Positions 16,963 through 27,829 of a stretch of 64,000 nucleotides of DNA are shown here, piece by piece. The stretch lies in NCBI RefSeq assembly GCF_947501225.1, contig NZ_CANMUW010000008.1, positions 140,500-204,499 on the forward strand. Reading direction: 5' to 3'. Position 1 is the stretch's first letter, and each line of letters begins with the position of its first letter. Made by a program: the position numbers and the translations under genes. The DNA is from an uncultured Shewanella sp. (GTDB lineage: Bacteria; Pseudomonadota; Gammaproteobacteria; Enterobacterales; Shewanellaceae). The notes beneath the pieces are model-generated. The model was not told the DNA's origin. It searched no databases and worked only from the letters and a program-made list of their open reading frames with translations.

Positions 16963-18332
16963 AGTGTAAGGGGGATCGCCATGGTTATGGATAGGCCGCC
17001 ATCGCTGCCATTTCGGGCTGTGACCTCGCCTCCCAATAATTTTATGCTTTGCTTTACTATGGCGAGACCTAAGCCGTAACCGCCTTGGCTCGAGTGTCGC
17101 GCCTCATCCAATCTGGTAAAGGGGTTAAACAGGGTGATGAGTTCACCTTCCTGAATGCCCGGCCCATCATCTGAAATGTCCAGTGTCAATCGGTTTTCAG
17201 ACACCTGAGACTCAACCACTACTTTGCAGTTATGCCCTGCATATTTGAGCGCGTTTCGAAGCACATTCTCGATGGCACTGATAAGGTAGCTGGAATCAGT
17301 GTGTAGGGAGTGCTCCTCCCCCGACTCAAGCCACAGGATCTCCTGTTCCGCTTTGGCCTCAAACTGAATATCTCTCAATATCTTCTCTCTCAGGGAGCTT
17401 AAAGTAAAGCTTGTGGGGTTAAGTGCCAGATAGGCATTATTGAGTCGACTGTAATTTAAGATACTGTTGATCAACTTGGCCATCTGCACATTCTGATCTT
17501 TGAACCTGTTTATCAGCGGGAGTTGCTCCGTCGTTGCCTGCTTCTCCAGCAGATGCAGGGCTATCTCTTGTCTGGCAAGGGGAGTTCTTAGTTCGTGGGA
17601 TACATCCCTTAATAGCCTTTCCTGATTTTGCATGCTGTTTTGCAGCTGCTCGGCCATATGGTCAAACTCTGTCGCCAGATGGTAAAACTCAGGTTCTTTG
17701 ACCGAAAAGTGATGGGCGATCCGCGTGGTTAACTTGCCACTGGCCAGTGCCTTTGTACCCTGTTGCAGGTGGGTCAGTGGCCGAATGAGGTAGCGGCCAA
17801 GCAGGGATGAGAACAGTATCAGCACAGTGATGCCAACTAAGGTTCTGATCAACCATAGGCTGGTGCTGAGTTGTTGTGCAGGGTGAAGATCGGCATTTAA
17901 TTGAACCACCAGAGTCAATGGGGATTCAGGCTTGATGCTTGATGGCAAAGGGATGCCGATCAAAGGCTTTCTGACACGATCCCCCATAGGCTGCTGTAGC
18001 TGCCTGGTATACTGCAACTTGAATACAAAATGGGGGTGCATCTCTCTCAGGCTGACCGAATTTTGTTCGTTATCGAGAATATAGAGAGTGAAAGCTTGTT
18101 GTTCCTCCCACTGTGCAAGTCCGGCGATATCATTTTTATCGATGAGTTGACCGGCTTCGTTGGCCAATTTCTGTAGGTGTTGTTGAGTCGATTCCGGTAG
18201 TGTCAGCAGCCGGTTCAACACAACATCTTCAATGGCGGTCGCAATGAGAAGGATCGCCAACAGTGATACGGCAAAGTATCCGAACAGTTTAAATTGCAGG
18301 TGTGAGAATAGCCCGGTAAAAGGTAGCAGCAT
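16935..18332 (-). CDS. Sensor histidine kinase, orphan
   Basis: The membrane-bound two-component kinase has a first helix at the N-terminus (FGYFAVSLLAILLIA), a periplasmic segment of about 120 residues, a second helix (LIRTLVGITVLILFSSLLG), a HAMP linker, a HisKA domain with phospho-acceptor RDVSHELRTPLARQE and a HATPase domain with the N box NVLRNALKYAG, the G1 box DISDDGPGIQ and the G2 box GGYGLGLAIVK. This CpxA/EnvZ-like order indicates an active kinase. No response regulator gene adjoins it. The ATG at 18332 was preferred to an upstream TTG at 18359. The signal sensed is unknown. Confidence 0.88.
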   Translation of the reverse strand: MLLPFTGLFSHLQFKLFGYFAVSLLAILLIATAIEDVVLNRLLTLPESTQQHLQKLANEAGQLIDKNDIAGLAQWEEQQAFTLYILDNEQNSVSLREMHPHFVFKLQYTRQLQQPMGDRVRKPLIGIPLPSSIKPESPLTLVVQLNADLHPAQQLSTSLWLIRTLVGITVLILFSSLLGRYLIRPLTHLQQGTKALASGKLTTRIAHHFSVKEPEFYHLATEFDHMAEQLQNSMQNQERLLRDVSHELRTPLARQEIALHLLEKQATTEQLPLINRFKDQNVQMAKLINSILNYSRLNNAYLALNPTSFTLSSLREKILRDIQFEAKAEQEILWLESGEEHSLHTDSSYLISAIENVLRNALKYAGHNCKVVVESQVSENRLTLDISDDGPGIQEGELITLFNPFTRLDEARHSSQGGYGLGLAIVKQSIKLLGGEVTARNGSDGGLSITMAIPLTLKCPLSDNR

Positions 18333-18493
18333 AATCAGGTGAGTCTGGTATTGTCGCAAATGGTAATCGTTCTCATCATGTTATCCGAATGAGCAACCCT
18401 GTTCCACATCTAACTTCGATAAATTTGAACATAGATGCTTAATCGTTAGATAATGAATACTCCGCACTTAGTACCGCAAATAAAGATATATCG

Positions 18494-19000
18494 ATGAACG
18501 TGATCCTGCTAACCCATGAAAGAGAGGTCGAACGGCCAACCAATACCGGATCCGTGGCATTGAAAGCTTACCCTCAGTGGTGTCGGCGGATAATCTGGTC
18601 AAGGGTCAGTCCCGATGAAACTGTTCTTGAGTTGCTGCAGCAAAGCAGTACGGCGGTTTTATATCCTGCAGTGACCTGCCAATCAGGTGTGAGTGAAGAT
18701 GCCAACAGTAATGAGACAATAGTTTCAGGCAGTTACCTTACCGAGTTACCCGAGACGCTGATCATTATAGATGCGACCTGGCAGGAGGCGAGGAAGATGA
18801 TCCGCCAGAGCCCCTATCTGCAGCAGGCGAATAAATTTGCACTTCCCGATCTTCAGTCCCGTTTTAAGTTGAGGCGTAATCAGGTAGAGGGAGGCTTGTG
18901 CACATTAGAGTGCATCATAAGCCTGTGTCTGCTCAATGAGCGGTATGCCGAAGCGGAAAATCTGGAGCAGTTATTTCTCTCCGTGAATCAAGCTCGATGA
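18494..19000 (+). CDS. DTW-domain protein (TapT-like tRNA acp3U synthase family), short form
   Basis: The DTW family makes 3-(3-amino-3-carboxypropyl)uridine in tRNA from S-adenosylmethionine. Visible family blocks are THEREVERPTNTGSVAL, the D-x-T-W signature IDATWQEARKM, and the C-terminal RRNQVEGGLCTLECI. At 168 residues it is clearly shorter than the about 230-residue E. coli enzyme because the N-terminal cysteine-rich zinc segment is absent: the protein begins directly at the NTG block. It may be a distinct subfamily with other RNA specificity. It is divergent from the kinase gene and is followed by a strong hairpin. Confidence 0.85.
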   Translation: MNVILLTHEREVERPTNTGSVALKAYPQWCRRIIWSRVSPDETVLELLQQSSTAVLYPAVTCQSGVSEDANSNETIVSGSYLTELPETLIIIDATWQEARKMIRQSPYLQQANKFALPDLQSRFKLRRNQVEGGLCTLECIISLCLLNERYAEAENLEQLFLSVNQAR

Positions 19001-19025
19001 AAGGATGACAGGAGAGGGAACTCAT

Positions 19026-19062
19026 AAAAAAATGTCGCCGGAGAGAGACTCTCCGGCGACAT
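19026..19062 (-). terminator. Intrinsic terminator of the metalloprotease operon
   Basis: A perfect 14-bp stem (ATGTCGCCGGAGAG / CTCTCCGGCGACAT) with a three-base loop. On the minus strand it is followed by seven T residues, so it mainly ends the metalloprotease transcript. On the plus strand, GGATTTTATT follows, so it may also stop the DTW gene. Confidence 0.9.
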
Positions 19063-19099
19063 GGATTTTATTCAACTATTTAACTTTACCCATCTTTGC

Positions 19100-22000
19100 T
19101 CAATCAAGCACCGGCAGATAGGTAAGGGTCAAACGGTCTCGTTCAAGCTGACCATTCAACAGCTCGCCAACCGTACCCGATGAAAGTTCAACGTCCATCG
19201 ATCCCGGGTTGTTTTGTATGAAGGCTTCGACACTCTCAATACGTGCGATCAGATTCTTCGCCAGGGTATTTTCGGCTGTAGCGACATAGATACGACCATT
19301 GAGCGAGATCTGTGCCTGAGTATCAAGCGCCGGGCCAGCCAGGTGGATACCTACATATTCGCGCCATACTCTCGCTTTTTGCTCGCCTTTATAGTCACTG
19401 TCTACCGAGGCTAGAACCACCTGACGTAACATCATCTCAAGCAGGTTGCTCTTACCCTTAGGCTGACCGTTGACGGTATCGAAACCAAAGTAACGGGATA
19501 CCATGCGATCGTAGTTAGGCAGAGGCTCGATACTCTGAGTGGCAAAGTCGACATAGTTAGGTAGCAACTCATCGAGTTTTCCGCTTGCACCACAAGACTC
19601 GGCGAACAGCGCTGTGCCGCCGCTTGTTAGCCCGGGACCATCGCCCATTACCATCTTACATAGCATATCTTTGAAGTTATCGCCGACCTCTGGAAGGTCA
19701 ACCAGTGCCTTATAACCACGGCCGGTTGTGCTACGAGCGGTCGTGCGGGAAACCAGCGCGCGAACGGCAAGCAGTTTGTCCGGCCATACGCCCAACACAT
19801 CACGCTCGTTGACATAGGGGTGGTTTGGTGACGATGCCGGCACCTTGATACCGTTAAGCAGTCGTCCTGAGAAGACCACATCCATATCCAGCTTGTCATG
19901 GAAGCTTGGGTTGATTGCATAGTTAAGGATCAGCTCCTTAAGGGCCTCGGGTGAGTCAGAGAATTTACTGATCACTTCACCGGGTTCGAGCTGCGCCTTC
20001 ATATCGCCACTCTTGAAGCGATACTGAGCCAGAAGTTCGGCGAAGTTGTATGATTTTCTCATGGCAACTGAGCCATCATCGGCCATCTTGAAGGTGACTT
20101 CGACGCTGGCATCATTTTCACCTGCCAGAGTCAGGAAGAAGTCAGCGGCGTCGTTCAGGGCTCGTTGATTGTTGCAGTACCAAGCCGTTGCCGAGTCATC
20201 TTTACATGGCTCGACGAAGTAGTTTTCAGGCAGTCCGAAAATATTTTCCAGGCTACTGATATCTTCGACAAACTGACGAATCTCATCGAAACGACGCTTA
20301 CGGCCGACGGCATAGCTGATAGTATGATCTTCGAACAGGGTCTGACGGTTATGTCTCAGGTTCGTGGTTTCATAGCTATCGTTATACTTATCGATATAGA
20401 ACTGGGCGATGTCATTAAGGTTTTCGCCGGCATCACCGCGGTTACAGTTACTGTTCAGAGATACGTGACCATCTGTACAGAATGAGTAACTGCGCAGGTC
20501 GTGCTGCTGAGCTATGTTGTATAAAGCTCCGAAACGGGTATCACCGTTGACATTGCCGTCCATAAGCTCCTGACGACGTTTCTCATCTTCCTCTTTTAAC
20601 GATACAAACTTGAGACCGTTTTCAGATCCCGCCTTTAGCTCGACCTCACGGGCATAACCGAAACGAAGTGCGGCAAGATCGTAGGGCTGTAACATGGTGG
20701 CAAAACGGTTGACGTTATAGTCCATCTGACTGGAGAACTCTGCCTTGGCCGTCAGGTTGGGGTAGCCTGCAGCGCTAAACGCGTCATGGAGTGCATCGAG
20801 CTCTGTTTCACTGAAGGTGTTAGCCGCATCGGTACTTCCCGAGAAGTTATGTCTCAAACCGAAGGTATGGCCAAGTTCGTGGCTTAACGTCCCGGCGAAA
20901 GCCTGGGCTGCCAGCTTTGTCGTTAACTCATCCTGTAAAGAGATAGGCATCTCCTCGAAGGCAATAAGCTCACCACCTATGTTGCCGTCGACCCATAACG
21001 ATGGATTCTTCCAGTCGATCTCGTGATCTTTGACGCCTCTTGGCAATTCACGGTTTTTACCACCATCGGCAAAGACCGTATCCATGTGCATCATGCTGTT
21101 CTCTGACCAAAATGCCTGTGTATCGGCATCAAATTCGACCAGATTCTCGAACGTGCTGTCGACCGGTAGTTGTGGCAGTGTGATAGCCGAAACCGCTAAC
21201 ACGGTATCAGGCTTGGCAAACTCTGCGCTATCGACAGCCGTGCCGGTAACGTTGACCGCTTCGGCAGTTGCCGTCGATGTGTATGGAACACCGGTGAGTT
21301 CGGTTGCCGTTGTCGCATCTAACTTACCGCGATTGTAGTCCAGGCGCACCTGACGGTAGTAGCGAACCGCACCCTGTTTGAGGTTAGAGCTGTACTGGTT
21401 TACCCGGGCACTGACAATTTCACCTGTAGCCGGGTTAGCAGCCGAGGGACCATAGCCGGCTAAACCGTTATCAAGGGGCTCGTCGAAAAGCGTAATGTTG
21501 CTGTAGCGCAGGTCACCGTGACGTTTATCGTGAGCTTGTTCGATTACCAGTTCAGGGAAGCCGGTCTTGTAAAGCTTGTTTTGGATATTCAGTGCAGTGA
21601 TCGTCTGATGTGCTGCATCCAGATATGGTTTGTTCTTCGGCAGGAAGAAGTTATTGCTCATGTAGTAAGTTAAGGTTTTCTTTGCCGGATCTACACGGTT
21701 CATGTAGGTACGAACATAACCATCTACGCCTGCACTGTCTGTCGCATCACGGTAACTGTGATCCGATGTGAAGAAGCCGTAGGTGCCATTTTCATTCGGG
21801 CTGTAGGGGATTGGTTGATAATCCTTACTCGCCAGTTCATCGATGGCTACGATAGAGATATATTCTGTGCTCGTAAAGGAGAGGTTATCCAGGCTGCCGT
21901 TATAAAACTTATTGAGACACCGGGGCTCGGCTTGATAGGTGTGCTCAATTTCGAAGTTGATGACACCCTTGGCCAGATCCATCTCATAGCCTTTCCAGTC

Positions 22001-22564
22001 ACCACTGTTGACTAAGCGCGGATCTTCGGTCTCGGTAACACATTGGCCGAACATGAATAGATCGTTGATACCCAGCTCGGCAATTTTTGTCTCGGCAAAA
22101 TCCGGAACGAAGTAGTTCTTATCCTGCCATTTTAGATCGGCGTCGGTATTTTCCTCTTCGACATTGATGCACTCGCGCCATCTGTCCTCGGTACATTTAT
22201 AATCGATATATTTACCGGGAATGGTCAGCACAGGTGCTTCGTTGTACTCATCGGTGTAGCGTGAGTCGTGCTCGAGCCCGATGGCATCACGGTCGATTTG
22301 ACGAACCTGAATACCATTTTCTGTCTTACGTAGTGTGACAAGTTTCGGGGTGCCCTGGGAGAAGCCGCGAATCGATGCGGCGTAACGAGGGGCCTTACCG
22401 ACACTGCGAATATAGAGATACTGGCGTTCGCCTGCCTTTTCTATGTCTGCCGTGGTGATCTGTTTTTCATCTTTGGGAAGTTCCTTATAGGGTTCCTCTC
22501 CCGCGCCACAGCCGCTCAGAGCCCAGGCTCCTGATATGGCCAAGCAAAGCATTGACTTCTTCAT
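19100..22564 (-). CDS. Large zinc-dependent metalloprotease, lipoprotein
   Basis: The 1154-residue product begins with a lipoprotein signal (LAISGAWALSGCGAGEE), so it is probably attached to the envelope. The metzincin-type zinc motif HELGHTFGLRHNFSGS lies near residues 560-575, giving HExxHxxGxxH, and a later segment (QMDYNVNRFAT) could supply the Met-turn. It resembles the large zinc-dependent metalloproteases with DUF5117/DUF4953 blocks that are found in Shewanella and related marine bacteria, of unknown substrate. The N-terminal 350 residues and C-terminal 500 have no motif I can name. It is the downstream gene of a two-gene operon with a beta-barrel protein 26 bp upstream, which suggests a joint surface role. 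Confidence 0.85.
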   Translation of the reverse strand: MKKSMLCLAISGAWALSGCGAGEEPYKELPKDEKQITTADIEKAGERQYLYIRSVGKAPRYAASIRGFSQGTPKLVTLRKTENGIQVRQIDRDAIGLEHDSRYTDEYNEAPVLTIPGKYIDYKCTEDRWRECINVEEENTDADLKWQDKNYFVPDFAETKIAELGINDLFMFGQCVTETEDPRLVNSGDWKGYEMDLAKGVINFEIEHTYQAEPRCLNKFYNGSLDNLSFTSTEYISIVAIDELASKDYQPIPYSPNENGTYGFFTSDHSYRDATDSAGVDGYVRTYMNRVDPAKKTLTYYMSNNFFLPKNKPYLDAAHQTITALNIQNKLYKTGFPELVIEQAHDKRHGDLRYSNITLFDEPLDNGLAGYGPSAANPATGEIVSARVNQYSSNLKQGAVRYYRQVRLDYNRGKLDATTATELTGVPYTSTATAEAVNVTGTAVDSAEFAKPDTVLAVSAITLPQLPVDSTFENLVEFDADTQAFWSENSMMHMDTVFADGGKNRELPRGVKDHEIDWKNPSLWVDGNIGGELIAFEEMPISLQDELTTKLAAQAFAGTLSHELGHTFGLRHNFSGSTDAANTFSETELDALHDAFSAAGYPNLTAKAEFSSQMDYNVNRFATMLQPYDLAALRFGYAREVELKAGSENGLKFVSLKEEDEKRRQELMDGNVNGDTRFGALYNIAQQHDLRSYSFCTDGHVSLNSNCNRGDAGENLNDIAQFYIDKYNDSYETTNLRHNRQTLFEDHTISYAVGRKRRFDEIRQFVEDISSLENIFGLPENYFVEPCKDDSATAWYCNNQRALNDAADFFLTLAGENDASVEVTFKMADDGSVAMRKSYNFAELLAQYRFKSGDMKAQLEPGEVISKFSDSPEALKELILNYAINPSFHDKLDMDVVFSGRLLNGIKVPASSPNHPYVNERDVLGVWPDKLLAVRALVSRTTARSTTGRGYKALVDLPEVGDNFKDMLCKMVMGDGPGLTSGGTALFAESCGASGKLDELLPNYVDFATQSIEPLPNYDRMVSRYFGFDTVNGQPKGKSNLLEMMLRQVVLASVDSDYKGEQKARVWREYVGIHLAGPALDTQAQISLNGRIYVATAENTLAKNLIARIESVEAFIQNNPGSMDVELSSGTVGELLNGQLERDRLTLTYLPVLD

Positions 22565-22590
22565 TTATACCTCTTGATTAAATGACTTAC

Positions 22591-23460
22591 TTATAAATAT
22601 GTTGTGAGTGACAAGTAGAAGGTTGAGCTCTTCTTGTCGTAGACCTCAAACCCTTGTGACGGGCCTATTTCGGGATCGTAGAACTTTCCACTGTTGTTAT
22701 GGCCGACAGCCACAACCCAGTCTGGAGTGAACTCCCAGCCTAGCTCCTGAGCGAAAGTAAACTGATCATCCATGCGTCTGCCGTAGTAGTTTTTAGAGAT
22801 GCGATATCGACCACTAACATCGAAATAGAGGCTGTCGGTAATTTGCCACTGGGCGTCGAGAAGCGTATCGAACTGGTGTTCTATCAATACTCTCTGGCCA
22901 GCAGTCTTATACTGATAGGCGTTATAGCGATAACGAGGTGATAGATAGAAACTCATCGAGTCGGTGGGTGTCCAATAGAGGTAACCGGCAACACGGGGCG
23001 CATACTGTAATCTATCGAGCTTGGTGTAGTGGTTACCCGGCAGGTAAACACCGACACTACCTCTGAGAAACAGGGTGTCAGAGAACACATGAAAAGGCGT
23101 ACGGTACTCCAGCAGAGGATCGTAGAAACTCGATTCTTTACCGTGAAGGGTCTGCTTTTCGCCACCTACGGTCAGCAATAAGGAGCCCCAGTCAGATTTA
23201 TAACTGACGCGGCTGCTGAAGTTATAGGCCTGATAGGCACTAAATGTATCAGAGTCATAGGAGTTTCTGGTAAAACCCACATTGATATAACCTGACCAAT
23301 TAGTTTCTACTTCATTTCGTGTGATTTCATACTCATTAACCGCATTAGCAGGGGATGAGCCTAATAAGGCTAACCCGGCAATGGCAACACAATAGAGGCT
23401 ATTTAATTTACTCTTTATATGCTGTGATGGTAATGAATAGAAAGCTGGTGTAGAAGGCAT
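22591..23460 (-). CDS. Predicted outer-membrane beta-barrel protein paired with the metalloprotease
   Basis: The 289-residue product has a signal peptide ending NSLYCVAIAG...SSPANA and then a Tyr-rich, amphipathic body (WSGYINVGFTRNSYD, YLYWTPTDSMSFYLSPRYRYN, FYLSLTTYL at the end), as expected for a barrel of about 10-14 strands. I recognise no named family. The metalloprotease gene begins 26 bp after its stop, so the two form an operon. The barrel could anchor or export the protease or take up its products, but that is inference. The upstream region of more than 700 bp is AT-rich with two inverted repeats, which suggests regulated expression. Confidence 0.65.
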   Translation of the reverse strand: MPSTPAFYSLPSQHIKSKLNSLYCVAIAGLALLGSSPANAVNEYEITRNEVETNWSGYINVGFTRNSYDSDTFSAYQAYNFSSRVSYKSDWGSLLLTVGGEKQTLHGKESSFYDPLLEYRTPFHVFSDTLFLRGSVGVYLPGNHYTKLDRLQYAPRVAGYLYWTPTDSMSFYLSPRYRYNAYQYKTAGQRVLIEHQFDTLLDAQWQITDSLYFDVSGRYRISKNYYGRRMDDQFTFAQELGWEFTPDWVVAVGHNNSGKFYDPEIGPSQGFEVYDKKSSTFYLSLTTYL

Positions 23461-23631
23461 ATTTCAATCCAATATATTTATCATTAGTAATATAAAAGAC
23501 TCACAGTAATAAATAACTGATGAGAAATTTCTAATTAAGTTACTTGAGATGACTTAACTGTGAATAACAATCTTGATATCTCGCGTTTTTATTTGTCATT
23601 TGTTTAATTGCTTATGGCGAACTCGAGTTAA

Positions 23632-23653
23632 CCTTATGCCGTATGGTATAAGG
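23632..23653. promoter_or_regulatory. Inverted repeat in the metalloprotease operon leader
   Basis: CCTTATGCC and GGTATAAGG flank a four-base spacer (one mismatch, G-U in RNA). It could be an operator or an RNA hairpin. It lies about 170 bp upstream of the barrel gene. Confidence 0.4.
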
Positions 23654-23736
23654 CTTAATGTTTTAAATTATCTATTTAATCATTGATACAAGACGTTTAA
23701 CTGTGCTGGCAGTTAAAGTGGCTATCTATGTTGTTG

Positions 23737-23765
23737 TATTTTATCCGCTTTATCTGGATAAAATA
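23737..23765. promoter_or_regulatory. Perfect 10-bp inverted repeat in the metalloprotease operon leader
   Basis: TATTTTATCC and GGATAAAATA flank a nine-base spacer. The arms are perfect and AT-rich, the size and shape of a dimeric repressor site. The cognate regulator is unknown. Confidence 0.45.
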
Positions 23766-24170
23766 TAAGGCATTAACTTTTTAAATAAGTATTGCTCAGT
23801 CAGAATCAAACTTAATTCCAGTTTTGAGTAACAACGTAAGTTAAATTAGATAAACACGATTATCACCGTTACAACTTGATACATTTAATTGATAATATGT
23901 TTATCTTAATGTGGAGGTCAATAGTTGTTTTCTTCTTGTTTATATTTAAAGTCTAAAAAAGCAGTGTCATGTCAAATAATGTAATTATGTTTGTTATCAA
24001 CTTTGTCCAGGGTTGTAAATGCAGTTGTGATTTATTTGTTACCAGGTTTGGTGTGTTTTTATTGTTGATACAATTGAATGGAAAATAGATAAAGTGGTTA
24101 TCTTTTCAATCGATAAGGGGAGGAAAAAGAAAAGATCCGTATGAGAAGATAAACCTGGGTCTAATTAGAG

Positions 24171-24406
24171 TTAATAGTGTTTGGTTTGCATCAGATGATT
24201 TCGGCTAAGGCCTTTGAGAACGCTGTATGTGTGAGGTGCACGTGATTGCAATTGAACGGGGGAGTAGCGCCAGTTGTTAAGAGGGCTTGAGCTAATTTTA
24301 ACGAGCTTGTGAGCAGTAGCTACGGCAGGTTGAAATGAGACGTTGAAGTCTTTGCCTGCTACCTTTCTCAACGTCCATGTTGATGAGATGAATAAACCAG
24401 TTAAAT
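24171..24406 (-). other. Unrecognised downstream segment holding an open frame, possibly a gene remnant
   Basis: A 100-codon minus-strand frame (24171-24473) begins inside the hemolysin III-like gene in another phase and runs beyond it. The part outside that gene (VAGKDFNVSFQPAVATAHK and later NNWRYSPVQLQSRAPHTYS) reads more like protein than random translation, but it has no ribosome-binding site and no family I can name. It could be a fragment of a decayed element, or chance. Confidence 0.25.
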
Positions 24407-25135
24407 TCAGATGACTGTCAGGTAGATGCAAAGAAAATGGCTTAGCGCTCCACCTAGAACAAATAGATGCCAAATGGCGTGATTATAGGGGATCTTCTTA
24501 CCCACATAGAAGATGACCCCCAGACTGTAAAACAGGCCACCGGTGAGCAATAACTGAAACCCCTCCTCAGACATGGCCTCAATCAGATCGGTGATGACCG
24601 TCATGCATAACCATCCCATCATCAGATAAAGACCGACGCTTAATCTCTTAAAACGATGGATAAAAAGAGTTTTAAAAAGCACTCCACCCAGTGCCAGAGA
24701 CCAGATTGCAGTCAGGATTACCTGTGCCTGAACTCCTCCCAGAGTGATCAACATAAGAGGTGTATAGGTGCCTGCGATTAACAGGTAGATGGCACTATGA
24801 TCGGCGATTTTAAGTCTATTTTTCAAAATTGGGTCTGAGACTGTGTGGTATAGGGTCGAACAGGTAAAGAGCAATATAATGCTGGTACAGTAGATCACTA
24901 CTCCGGTTAGTTGAATGGGGGTTAATGAAGCCGCTCCTTTGAAGAGGGATAATATAAGGCCTATGATCCCGGCAACGATACCTAAGGCATGACTTATACT
25001 GTTGGCCGCTTCTTCGCTCTTTGTATAACCGCTTGAATTGACGCATATCGACGGTGAGGGGCTGGAATATAGTTCCTGTGCAGGCATAAAAAAATCAACT
25101 TCTGGTAAGACCAATTGAGACGAGTGTACCAGCAT
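24407..25135 (-). CDS. Hemolysin III/YqfA-type (PAQR-like) membrane protein
   Basis: Seven hydrophobic helices follow a polar N-terminus of about 45 residues. Family motifs are EEAANSISHALG at the first helix (conserved Glu and His), STLYHTVSD after helix 3 (conserved His) and YNHAIWHLFVLGGALSHF at the last helices (two conserved His). These make up the putative metal site of the hemolysin III/adiponectin-receptor-like superfamily. In E. coli YqfA (TrhA) is linked to membrane energetics; hemolysis is not established for most members. The product is 242 residues from 25135; an internal ATG at 25087 is possible. It is a lone gene. Confidence 0.88.
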   Translation of the reverse strand: MLVHSSQLVLPEVDFFMPAQELYSSPSPSICVNSSGYTKSEEAANSISHALGIVAGIIGLILSLFKGAASLTPIQLTGVVIYCTSIILLFTCSTLYHTVSDPILKNRLKIADHSAIYLLIAGTYTPLMLITLGGVQAQVILTAIWSLALGGVLFKTLFIHRFKRLSVGLYLMMGWLCMTVITDLIEAMSEEGFQLLLTGGLFYSLGVIFYVGKKIPYNHAIWHLFVLGGALSHFLCIYLTVI

Positions 25136-25549
25136 TTAGCTCAAAAAACTACAGTTGAGCGTACATGTGTACGCTTGTTTTTGAGGGCGGTTTTCCGCAC
25201 ATGATTTGATCTCGCTTGCTATAGAGATATACGAATCACGCCCTGTAGAACAAAATCAGATTATCACTATTTTCATATAAAATTAGACAAATTGGCTAAG
25301 TTAAGCTTCGGGGAAATTGAGTGTAAACCAGTAATATTTGAATATCGGTTGAGTGATAAACAGACTTTCAGATGGTGGTTATAATCCATAGTCAGGCTTG
25401 AGATGACCAGTAAATATGGGTATGTTTTTACGTTATCTACCTGTTTTAATTGGCTCGATAATGGAGTCGTTGTTTACCACGGTATCTCGAGCGAATAAAA
25501 AATAAATCTCTTGTTAATCTTCAGGCATTGAGTCTATACTTCTTGGCAT

Positions 25550-25631
25550 CTTGTCGGAGTGCCTATTGGCTGAGACCGTTTATTCGGGATCCGTTGAACC
25601 TGATCGGGTTAATACCCGCGAAGGAAACAAG
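25550..25631 (+). ncRNA. TPP riboswitch (THI element) of the thiamine operon
   Basis: The conserved THI-box landmarks appear in order: CTTGTCGGAGTGCC at the start, GGCTGAGA (the pyrimidine-sensing helix), GATCCGTTGAACCTGATC and GGGTTAATACCCGCGAAGGAA, closing with ACAAG, which pairs with CTTGT. It senses thiamine pyrophosphate and lies about 235 bp upstream of thiC. Repression of the whole thiCDEFSGH transcript at high TPP is expected. Confidence 0.97.
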
Positions 25632-25648
25632 CATGATAATTAGCTTGA

Positions 25649-27826
<2,178 letters not shown>

Positions 27827-27829
27827 GCC

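Larger units (their letters stand above)
23461..24170. other. AT-rich intergenic region upstream of the barrel-metalloprotease operon
   Basis: About 700 bp without a credible coding frame. It is AT-rich, with many TTTAT/ATAAA runs, and contains two inverted repeats listed separately. I see no tRNA, no transposase remnant and no clear CRP palindrome. It probably holds the operon promoter and possibly an untranslated RNA. Confidence 0.6.

Noticed and set aside
20165-20485. Plus-strand frame of 106 codons inside the metalloprotease gene
   Set aside because: It is antisense to a long coherent protein and has no start signal.
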